Below the pieces are notes generated by a model. That model was not told the origin of the DNA and ran no database searches. It saw nothing but the letters and a program-made list of their open reading frames with translations. From contig NZ_MVIJ01000002.1 of assembly GCF_002086735.1 (NCBI RefSeq), forward strand, positions 124,001-188,000: DNA of 64,000 nucleotides. The letters run 5' to 3'. Positions 58,157 through 64,000 of the stretch are shown here, piece by piece. The first letter of the stretch is position 1; every line of letters begins with the position of its first letter. The translations under genes and the position numbers were made by a program. The DNA comes from Mycobacterium scrofulaceum (GTDB lineage: Bacteria > Actinomycetota > Actinomycetes > Mycobacteriales > Mycobacteriaceae).

Positions 58157-59317
58157 GTGCGCGATGCGATTCCGATCGGGCGGATCGCCGGTTTTCCGGT
58201 GAACGTCCACTGGAGCGTGCTGGTGATCCTGTGGCTTTTCACCTGGAGCCTGGCCAGCACGCTGCCCGGCAGCGTCAAAGGGTATTCGCACGGCGCCTAC
58301 TGGCTGGCCGGGGCGTGCGGCGCGCTGGTGCTGTTGGCCTCGTTGGTGGCGCACGAACTCGCGCACGCCGTCGTCGCGCGCCGCGCCGGGGTATCCGTGG
58401 GCAGCGTGACCCTCTGGCTGTTCGGCGGGGTGACCACCCTGGGTGGCGAGGCGAAGACGCCCAAGGCCGCCTTCCGCATCGCGATCGCCGGCCCGGCCAC
58501 CAGCCTCGCGCTGGCGGCGATCTTCGGGGGCCTGGTTGTGGCCCTGCCGATCGTGGGGGCCGCCCCCATCGTGGTCGGCGTCGCCTCCTGGCTGGCCGGC
58601 ATCAACCTGTTGCTGGGCCTGTTCAATTTGCTGCCGGGTGCGCCGCTGGACGGTGGCCGGGTGCTGCGGGCGTTCCTGTGGCGCCGCCACGGGGACAGCG
58701 TGCGCGCGAGCATCGGCGCGGCCCACGCCGGACGGGTGGTGGCGTTCATCCTGATCGGGCTGGGACTGGCCGAATTCCTGCTGGGCGGGATGGTGGGCGG
58801 CGTCTGGCTGGCCTTCATCGGCTGGTTCATCTTCGCGGCCAGTCGCGAGGAGGAGACGCGGATTTCGACCCAGCAGATGTTCTCCGGGGTGCGGGTCGCC
58901 GACGCGATGACGGCCCGGCCGCACACCGCCCCGGGATGGATCACCGTCGACGATTTCGTCCAGCGCTACGTGCTCGGCGACCGGCACTCGGCGTACCCGG
59001 TCGTCGACCAGAGCGGGTCGGTCACGGGTCTGATCACGTTGCGGCAGTTGCGCGACGTCGCGCCCGGGCGGCGCGGCACCACCACCGTGGCCGAGGTCGC
59101 GCAACCGCTGCACGAGGTGCCCTCCGGCGCGCCGCGGGAACCGCTGACCGCGCTGCTGGAGCGGATGGCGCCGGCCGGTCCGCGCAGCCGCGCCCTGGTG
59201 TTCGAGGGCGACGAGGTGGTCGGCATCGTGACGCCCACCGACGTGGCGCGGCTGATCGAGGTCTACCGGCTCGCCCATCCCGACGACGCGAGACCGGCCT
59301 CGGCGCAGAGCATTTAG
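58157..59317 (+). CDS. Site-2-type membrane metalloprotease with CBS domains (Rv2625c-like)
   Basis: 386 residues from the GTG at 58157 ([20 protein letters not shown]), with GGAGG about 5 bases upstream; it equals the known Rv2625c start. M50 motif [10 protein letters not shown] (HExxH), second ligand in [13 protein letters not shown], about six membrane helices. The last 130 residues are a CBS pair ([40 protein letters not shown]). It cleaves substrates in the membrane, gated by a ligand of the CBS domains. DosR-linked in M. tuberculosis. Confidence 0.92.
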   Translation: MRDAIPIGRIAGFPVNVHWSVLVILWLFTWSLASTLPGSVKGYSHGAYWLAGACGALVLLASLVAHELAHAVVARRAGVSVGSVTLWLFGGVTTLGGEAKTPKAAFRIAIAGPATSLALAAIFGGLVVALPIVGAAPIVVGVASWLAGINLLLGLFNLLPGAPLDGGRVLRAFLWRRHGDSVRASIGAAHAGRVVAFILIGLGLAEFLLGGMVGGVWLAFIGWFIFAASREEETRISTQQMFSGVRVADAMTARPHTAPGWITVDDFVQRYVLGDRHSAYPVVDQSGSVTGLITLRQLRDVAPGRRGTTTVAEVAQPLHEVPSGAPREPLTALLERMAPAGPRSRALVFEGDEVVGIVTPTDVARLIEVYRLAHPDDARPASAQSI

Positions 59318-59346
59318 GCGACGCCGCTCACCGTCGGGGCTCGCTT

Positions 59347-59370
59347 GTCCGGCTTGCGCAGCTGCCGGAC
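59347..59370 (+). terminator. Weak hairpin after the site-2 protease gene
   Basis: GTCCGGC/GCCGGAC, 7-bp stem with a 10-base loop, 30 bases beyond the stop. Confidence 0.4.
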
Positions 59371-59410
59371 GCCGAGTTCGTCGACGGACACGGCCTCCCC
59401 CGAACCCCTC

Positions 59411-59436
59411 GTTTTTACAAGTAAGGTTGTGTAAAC
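59411..59436. promoter_or_regulatory. AT-rich palindrome upstream of fdxA
   Basis: GTTTTTACAA-GTAAGG-TTGTGTAAAC: ten-base arms with a mismatch and a wobble, in an otherwise GC-rich context, 8 bases before the fdxA start. Probably the operator of the SufR-like regulator encoded downstream in the same operon; no DosR-type site was seen here. Confidence 0.55.
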
Positions 59437-59444
59437 TACAGCGC

Positions 59445-59801
59445 ATGACGTACGTGATCGGGAAGCCATGCATCGACGTGATGGACCGCGCCTGCGTGGA
59501 CGAGTGTCCCGTCGATTGCATTTACGAGGGCGGCCGGGCGCTCTACATTCATCCCGACGAATGCGTGGACTGCGGAGCGTGCGAACCGGTGTGCCCGGTC
59601 GACGCGATCTACTACGAAGACGACCTGCCCGAGGAGCTCAAACCGTACCTGGCCGACAATGCAGCGTTCTTCGCCGAAACGCTGCCGGGACGCGATGCGC
59701 CCTTGGGATCCCCGGGCGGGGCGGCGAAAATGGGTCCGCTCGGTGTAGACACGCCTTTGGTGGCCGCTCAACCGAGGGCCGACCAAGCGGAAGGAGCGTG
59801 A
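59445..59801 (+). CDS. fdxA: 7Fe ferredoxin FdxA
   Basis: 118 residues from the ATG at 59445 (MTYVIGKPCIDVMDRACVDE). Cluster ligands CIDVMDRACVDECP and CVDCGACEPVCP form the [3Fe-4S] and [4Fe-4S] sites of FdxA-type ferredoxins; from memory it follows Rv2007c along its length, including GVDTPLVAA near the end. It carries electrons under low oxygen. Here it heads an operon with a SufR-like regulator and not a DosR-type promoter. Confidence 0.95.
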   Translation: MTYVIGKPCIDVMDRACVDECPVDCIYEGGRALYIHPDECVDCGACEPVCPVDAIYYEDDLPEELKPYLADNAAFFAETLPGRDAPLGSPGGAAKMGPLGVDTPLVAAQPRADQAEGA

Positions 59802-59808
59802 GGGTCCC

Positions 59809-60489
59809 GTGAAGTTGCCGCCCACGTCGATCCGGGAATCCGCGAGCCGCCGCCGCGAGGTGCTGCGGGTGTTACGGAGGTCGCCCGATCCGATGAGCAT
59901 CGCCGCGATCGCCGACGTGTTGGGTGTGCACCCCAATACCGTCCGCTTCCACCTCGACAGCCTGGTGGGTGACGGGCAGGTGGAGCACGTCGAACTCGAC
60001 CGCAAGGGTCCGGGGCGCCCTCCGCTGATGTTCCGCGCCGTCCGTCAGATGGACCGCGGCGGCACGCGGCACTATCGCCTGCTCGCCGAGGTGCTGGCGA
60101 CGGCGTTCGCCGCCGAGCCGGACGCCGGTGCCAAGGCGGTGGCCGCGGGCCGGGCCTGGGGGCAGAAGCTCGAATCCAGCCTGGAAGCGGTGCCGGCCGG
60201 GCCGGCCAGCGCCGAGGAGGCCATCGACCACCTGGTCAACATGCTCGACGAGCTCGGCTTCGCGCCCGAACGCCGAACCGCCGACGGGGAGCAACAGGTC
60301 GGCCTGCGGCACTGCCCGTTCCTGGAGCTGGCCGAAAACCGGACGGCCGTCGTCTGCCCGGTGCACCTCGGCCTGATGCAGGGCGCGATGGACGCGTGGG
60401 GGGCGCCCGTCTCGGTCGACCGGCTCGAGGCCTTCGTCGAGCCCGATCTTTGTGTGGCGCACCTGGCGTCGCAGCCGGCGGCCACATGA
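59809..60489 (+). CDS. SufR-like winged-helix regulator, possible Fe-S sensor
   Basis: 226 residues from a GTG at 59809, with AGGG close by. N-terminal HTH: SPDPMSIAAIADVLGVHPNT, VRFHLDSLVGDGQVEHVELD. The C-terminal part has Cys ligands in LRHCPFLELAENRTAVVCPV and a later CVAHL, as in the COG2345/SufR family, where three Cys hold a cluster. It likely controls its own operon through the palindrome at 59411, giving iron-sulfur feedback on ferredoxin. It follows fdxA by 7 bases and overlaps the next gene by ATGA. Confidence 0.8.
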   Translation: MKLPPTSIRESASRRREVLRVLRRSPDPMSIAAIADVLGVHPNTVRFHLDSLVGDGQVEHVELDRKGPGRPPLMFRAVRQMDRGGTRHYRLLAEVLATAFAAEPDAGAKAVAAGRAWGQKLESSLEAVPAGPASAEEAIDHLVNMLDELGFAPERRTADGEQQVGLRHCPFLELAENRTAVVCPVHLGLMQGAMDAWGAPVSVDRLEAFVEPDLCVAHLASQPAAT

Positions 60490-60911
60490 GTGCCGCAGCG
60501 GCGGTCGCCGTCGCGGTCACCTTCGTGTGGCTCGGCATGGTCCTGGCCATCTCGTTCCTGGAGGCCCCGCTGAAGTTCCGCGCGCCCAACGTGACGCTGC
60601 AGATCGGGCTCGGCATCGGGCGGCTGGTGTTCCGGGCCCTCAACACCGTCGAGGTCTGCTTCGCCCTGTTGGTCGTGGCGATCGTGGTCGCCGGCCCGGC
60701 GCCGGTGGGCATCACCGCGGCGCTCTTCGTCGCCGCCGGCGCGCTGGCCGTCCAATTGATCGCGGTGCGCCCCGCGTTGACGCGCCGGTCCGACAGCGTC
60801 CTCGCCGGCTCGGACGGACCGCGCTCCCGGGCCCACTACGTCTACGTCGGCTTCGAGGTGGTCAAGGTCGTCGCGTTGATCGTGGCGGGGATACTGCTAT
60901 TGACGGCCTGA
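60486..60911 (+). CDS. Small four-helix membrane protein
   Basis: 141 residues; ATG overlaps the regulator stop (ATGA). Helices at VAVAVTFVWLGMVLAISFLE, VEVCFALLVVAIVVAGPAPV, ITAALFVAAGALAVQLIAV and VVKVVALIVAGILLLTA. LEAPLKFRAPNVTLQIGLGI recalls DUF4149-like membrane proteins. Function unknown; coupling to the SufR-like regulator suggests a link to iron or redox. Confidence 0.7.
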   Translation: MSAAAAVAVAVTFVWLGMVLAISFLEAPLKFRAPNVTLQIGLGIGRLVFRALNTVEVCFALLVVAIVVAGPAPVGITAALFVAAGALAVQLIAVRPALTRRSDSVLAGSDGPRSRAHYVYVGFEVVKVVALIVAGILLLTA

Positions 60912-60942
60912 TCGCGTCCGCTCAACCGCAAAGGACTCAGCT

Positions 60943-61287
60943 ATGGAATCGATCTCGTTGACCGGCCTCGCGTCCGAAAAGCTGGCCGAAGCCAAGGAAT
61001 CGCACAGCGGTCGGGCCGCCCACACCATCCACGGTGGCCACACCCACGAACTTCGGCAGACCGTGCTGGCTTTGCTTGGCGGCCACGAACTTTCCGAACA
61101 CGACAGCCCGGGTGAGGCGACGCTGCAGGTGCTGCAGGGCCACGTGCGCCTGACCACCGGCGGTGACGCCTGGGAAGGCAAGACCGGCGACTATGTCGCG
61201 ATTCCGGCCGAACGGCACGCCCTGCTCGCGGTCGAGGATTCGGTGGTCATGCTGACCGTGCTGAAGACCATTCCCTCGGCTCACTAG
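60943..61287 (+). CDS. Small cupin-fold protein
   Basis: 114 residues. Cupin strands: TLQVLQGHVRLTTGGDAWEG, KTGDYVAIPAERHALLAVED. The usual motif 1 metal ligands (GHTHELRQT) are partly kept and motif 2 has PAERHALLA. It may bind a small molecule or metal; no enzyme activity is evident. Near the nitronate monooxygenase (4 bases before its start). Confidence 0.75.
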   Translation: MESISLTGLASEKLAEAKESHSGRAAHTIHGGHTHELRQTVLALLGGHELSEHDSPGEATLQVLQGHVRLTTGGDAWEGKTGDYVAIPAERHALLAVEDSVVMLTVLKTIPSAH

Positions 61288-61291
61288 CCGG

Positions 61292-62233
61292 ATGCTTGCC
61301 ACGCCCTGGTCGCGGGAATTCGGGCTGCGGGTACCGATCGTCAACGCGCCGATGGGCGGCGTCGCCGGTGGCCGCCTGGCCGCGGCGGTCACCGCCGCCG
61401 GCGGTCTGGGCATGGTCGGGATGGGCAGCGCCGCCACCCGGCAACTGCTCGGGGCGCAGCTGCAGCACGTGCGCGGGACGTTCGGCATCGGCCTGGTCGA
61501 CTGGGTGATGCGCACCGAAGCGGGTCTGCTCGAGGATGCCCTGGCCGCGCGGCCGGCCCTGCTGTCGGTCAGTTTCGGCACCGACTGGTCCTGGGTCGCC
61601 AGGGCGCACGACGCCGGGATCCCCACCGCCACGCAGGTCTACGACAGCCTCGGGGCGCGCCAGGCGGCCGACGCCGGCGTCGACGTGCTGGTGGCACGCG
61701 GCTCGGAGGGCGGCGGCCACGGGGAGACGAAGCTCGCGACCCTGCCGTTGCTCGACAGCGTGCTGGACGCCGTCTCGGTGCCGGTCCTGGCGGGCGGCGG
61801 CGTCGCGTCGGCGCGCAGCCTGGCCGCCGTGCTGGCCGCCGGTGCGAGCGGGGCGTGGGTGGGCACGCGCCTGGCCGCGTGCCCGGAGGCGCTCTCGGGC
61901 GAGGGCAGCCGCCGGGCGCTGATCGCGGCCCGCGCCACCGACACCGCGGTCACCCGGGCCTTCGACGTCGCCCAGGCCCGGCCGTGGCCCGCGCGGTTCC
62001 CGTCGCGGGTGCTGACCAACGATTTCGTCGCGCGCTGGACCGGCAAGGAGGACGCGCTCGACCCGCAGGCCTGCGACGAGCTCGCGGCCTCCATCGCCGC
62101 CGACGACCGCCGGGTCGCCCCCGTGGACGCCGGTCAGGGCGTCGGGATGATCCGCGACGACGCTTCGGTGGCCGAGGTGATCGACGAAATGTGTTCGGGT
62201 GCAGAGCGTTTGCTGACGGCCTGGGGCTCGTAG
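61292..62233 (+). CDS. Nitronate monooxygenase (2-nitropropane dioxygenase family)
   Basis: 313 residues. FMN-dependent TIM barrel: PIVNAPMGGVAGGRLAAAVT, the phosphate loop PVLAGGGVASARSLAAVLAA then GASGAWVGTRL, and catalytic-type RGSEGGGHGE. It oxidises nitronates such as propionate-3-nitronate to less toxic products. The end of the gene is copied by a 22-bp repeat 125 bases downstream. Confidence 0.9.
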   Translation: MLATPWSREFGLRVPIVNAPMGGVAGGRLAAAVTAAGGLGMVGMGSAATRQLLGAQLQHVRGTFGIGLVDWVMRTEAGLLEDALAARPALLSVSFGTDWSWVARAHDAGIPTATQVYDSLGARQAADAGVDVLVARGSEGGGHGETKLATLPLLDSVLDAVSVPVLAGGGVASARSLAAVLAAGASGAWVGTRLAACPEALSGEGSRRALIAARATDTAVTRAFDVAQARPWPARFPSRVLTNDFVARWTGKEDALDPQACDELAASIAADDRRVAPVDAGQGVGMIRDDASVAEVIDEMCSGAERLLTAWGS

Positions 62234-62361
62234 CGCCCGGGCGTCGCGAGCTCACGACCGGTTATCGCGCCCGGCCGTCACGCTTGCGTGACGCTCGGCG
62301 GGCGGCGCCACGCTGGCGTGACACTCGGCGGCGAAGGGCGACGGCCTGGGGCTCGTAGCGC
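62215..62361. repeat. 22-bp direct repeat plus hairpins after the monooxygenase gene
   Basis: GACGGCCTGGGGCTCGTAGC followed by GC occurs at 62215-62236, where it is the final coding bases and stop of the monooxygenase, and again at 62340-62361. Between them lie TCACGCTTGCGTGA (62278-62291) and the related CACGCTGGCGTG (62309-62320), both within imperfect 30-base repeats ending ACTCGGCGG. It looks like a local duplication that also forms the terminator of the convergent pair. Confidence 0.55.
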
Positions 62362-62379
62362 GCCGACGAGCCCGGCGGC

Positions 62380-62880
62380 TCAGACCCCGCGCAGATAGCG
62401 TTTCGCGATGACGCGCTGGGCCACCGACACCACCGGCCTTGCGGCCTTGCTCCACCAGGTCGCCGGCCGGGAGAACGCCGTCACCTCCGCGAACACCGCG
62501 TCGGTGGCGGGGTCGCGCCGGACGACGAAACGCTCCTCGCCGGACTCCGGATGACCCGGCAGCGTGCCGTAGGCGAACCCGCGGATGTCGGGCTCGTCGA
62601 TGACGTACACCACCCGGCACGGCGCGGGCAGGAAACCCATGCGCACGACCACAACCGTGTCGAGTGCCGCGACCTCGGAGCTGGCCCGCACCCGCAGGCC
62701 GGCCCCGCGCTGCATGCCCCAGCGCATCACGGCGTCGGCGGCCCGTTCGAAGCGCTCCCGGCCCGTGCCGATCTGGGCCTCCGTGTGCAGGTGGCCGTAT
62801 GCCGCGGGCAGCTTGCCGGACGCGGTCGCCCCCACCTCGGCGTACGTCAACGGGAGTTCCTCGAGCGCCGTTAAGTCCAT
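62380..62880 (-). CDS. DUF1990 protein
   Basis: 166 residues. [39 protein letters not shown] and [20 protein letters not shown] are DUF1990 features, a small beta-rich domain seen in actinobacteria and plants. Function unknown. Convergent with the monooxygenase. Confidence 0.8.
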   Translation of the reverse strand: MDLTALEELPLTYAEVGATASGKLPAAYGHLHTEAQIGTGRERFERAADAVMRWGMQRGAGLRVRASSEVAALDTVVVVRMGFLPAPCRVVYVIDEPDIRGFAYGTLPGHPESGEERFVVRRDPATDAVFAEVTAFSRPATWWSKAARPVVSVAQRVIAKRYLRGV

Positions 62881-62937
62881 TCACCCAGCTTGCCACGCCG
62901 ACATGCGCGGCCACATTCGCGGCGTACGGTCGTAAAA

Positions 62938-63822
62938 GTGACCGCACAAAACTCGAAAACAGTTGCAGAAGCGTCCGGAACGTTCACTCTCGGCGGCGAC
63001 CTGACGGTCAATCGGCTCGGCTTCGGCGCGATGCGCCTGACCGGCAAGGGCGTGTGGGGGCCGCCCGCCGACCGCGACGAGGCCGTCCGGGTGTTGCGGC
63101 GGGCCGTCGAACTCGGCGTGAACTTCATCGACACCGCGGACTCCTACGGCCCCTACGTCGCCGAGGAGATCATTCGCGAGGCGCTGCATCCGTACGACGG
63201 GTTGGTGATCGCGACGAAGGCCGGACTGCTGCGTACCGGACCCGACGTCTGGATCCCGCTGGGCAACCCGAGCTATCTGCGCCAGGAATGCGAGATGAGC
63301 CTGCGCCGCCTGGGCGTCGAGACCATCGACCTGTTCCAGCTGCACCGCATCGACCGCGATTTCCCGCTGGCCGACCAGGTGGGCGAGCTGCTGACCCTGA
63401 AGAACGAAGGAAAGATCCGCCACATCGGCCTGTCCGAGGTCAACGTCGATCAGCTCACCGAGGCTCAGCGGACCACCGAGATCGTGTCGGTGCAGAACAT
63501 GTACAACCTGTCCGCGCGGGGCGCCGAACCGCTGCTGGACGCCGCGACCAGCCAGGGCATCGGCTTCATCCCGTGGTTCCCGCTGGCCGCCGGCCCGCTG
63601 GCCGCCGCCGACGGGCCGCTGCAGCGCATCGCCGCCGAGCACGACGCGAGCCCGTCGCAGCTGGCGCTGGCCTGGTTGCTGAAGCGGTCACCGGTGATGC
63701 TGCCCATCCCGGGCACGTCGAAGGTGGCGCACCTGGAGGAGAACGTCGCCGCCGCCGAGATAGAGCTGTCCGACGAGGAGTTCGAGACGCTTTCGAAGGC
63801 CGGGGCCCAACAAACGGTCTGA
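62938..63822 (+). CDS. Aldo/keto reductase
   Basis: 294 residues from the GTG at 62938 ([20 protein letters not shown]); a longer open frame begins at 62890. AKR barrel: [20 protein letters not shown] (catalytic Asp-Tyr), KAGLLRTGP with the Lys, DLFQLHRID with the His, and late [15 protein letters not shown] for NADPH. It reduces carbonyl compounds; substrate unknown. Confidence 0.92.
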   Translation: MTAQNSKTVAEASGTFTLGGDLTVNRLGFGAMRLTGKGVWGPPADRDEAVRVLRRAVELGVNFIDTADSYGPYVAEEIIREALHPYDGLVIATKAGLLRTGPDVWIPLGNPSYLRQECEMSLRRLGVETIDLFQLHRIDRDFPLADQVGELLTLKNEGKIRHIGLSEVNVDQLTEAQRTTEIVSVQNMYNLSARGAEPLLDAATSQGIGFIPWFPLAAGPLAAADGPLQRIAAEHDASPSQLALAWLLKRSPVMLPIPGTSKVAHLEENVAAAEIELSDEEFETLSKAGAQQTV

Positions 63823-63828
63823 CTTCGG

Positions 63829-63863
63829 CCCGCGAAACTGTATTCCACGACGCGTTTCGCGGG
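63829..63863 (+). terminator. Hairpin terminator after the aldo/keto reductase
   Basis: Perfect 10-bp arms CCCGCGAAAC and GTTTCGCGGG with a 15-base loop. TAGGGCCGTCCCTA follows at once (63863-63876). Confidence 0.65.
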
Positions 63864-63910
63864 TAGGGCCGTCCCTAATTGCAGTCTCGCGGCCCGGATA
63901 CGGTGTCCGG

Positions 63911-64000
63911 GTGACCAGCGAACGCGCCGGGCATCGCGGCGGGGGGTTCAACCCGCCGGAGCCGACGACCAAGGGCGGGCCGGATTACGGCAGGTTCGTC
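63911..64000 (+). CDS. Start of an unidentified gene (runs off window)
   Basis: GTG at 63911 opens a frame of 30 codons reading VTSERAGHRGGGFNPPEPTT then KGGPDYGRFV before the window ends. The Pro/Gly-rich opening is an N-terminal tail; no domain is visible, so no function is proposed. Confidence 0.5.
   Translation, partial: MTSERAGHRGGGFNPPEPTTKGGPDYGRFV

Noticed and set aside
63863..63876. TAGGGCCGTCCCTA as a DosR box before the last gene
   Set aside because: It is a palindrome, but GGG and CCC are four bases apart, not eight, so it does not fit the DosR site.

Overview
The window looks like chromosome of a slow-growing, non-tuberculous Mycobacterium. The DNA is GC-rich, GTG starts are common, neighbouring genes often overlap by ATGA, and many proteins resemble M. 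tuberculosis proteins I know from memory (HspX, NrdZ, FdxA, Tgs1, Rv2629, Rv0079, Rv1738, Rv2625c, Pat, EthR). Species cannot be fixed from the sequence. No database search was run; all homology statements are by recognition.

Region 1 (1 to about 12,020) is the integrase end of a prophage, nearly all on the minus strand. Reading leftwards from the attachment site it holds an integrase, an excisionase-like protein, a DUF2742 protein, a RepA-like ATPase, a string of small early genes (zinc finger, WhiB-like, NUMOD4, HTH and zinc-ribbon proteins), both terminase subunits, an HNH gene on the opposite strand, and the N-terminal part of a tape-measure gene running off the left edge. Portal, protease, capsid and connector genes expected between terminase and tape measure are absent, so the element looks rearranged or defective. 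A tRNA 3'-end-like core at 12000-12020 marks the right junction. The phage DNA also holds iteron-like repeats, a possible antisense RNA and several operator-like palindromes.

Region 2 (12-30 kb) is ordinary accessory metabolism and regulation: an Acg-type nitroreductase, an enoyl-CoA hydratase, an acyl-CoA ligase coupled to a metallo-hydrolase, SDRs, a catalase-related peroxidase, a TauE exporter, a YbdK-type ligase, a STAS protein, TetR and IclR regulators, a DedA protein, an SGNH hydrolase, a metal-type permease and an acyltransferase-3 protein.

Region 3 (28.8-39.2 kb) is aromatic catabolism. A minus-strand operon encodes a Rieske ring-hydroxylating dioxygenase (alpha, beta), a small unknown protein, a dihydrodiol dehydrogenase, a class II aldolase and a MacS-type two-component pair. 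Facing it are a DUF2231-Rieske/hemerythrin pair and a tightly overlapped pcaH-pcaG-pcaB set, followed by an EthR-like TetR regulator with its own candidate operator.

Region 4 (39.3-59.3 kb) is a dense dormancy island. Proteins like the DosR regulon (Rv1738, Rv0079, Rv2629, Tgs1, HspX, NrdZ, Rv2625c) are mixed with less familiar ones: a cAMP-binding acetyltransferase, an ACP/acyl-AMP ligase/PlsC triple fusion, an alpha/beta hydrolase, a second WS/DGAT and a HAD-phosphatase/P-loop ATPase fusion. By eye, at least six upstream regions carry 20-bp sites fitting the DosR palindrome and several more carry weaker versions. The genes together suggest a hypoxia programme: ribosome hibernation and translation arrest, acyl activation and storage-lipid synthesis, protein protection, oxygen-independent dNTP synthesis and membrane proteolysis. 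dosR/dosS themselves are not in the window.

Region 5 (59.4-64 kb) has FdxA with a SufR-like regulator and membrane protein, a cupin, a nitronate monooxygenase, a DUF1990 protein, an aldo/keto reductase and the start of one more gene.
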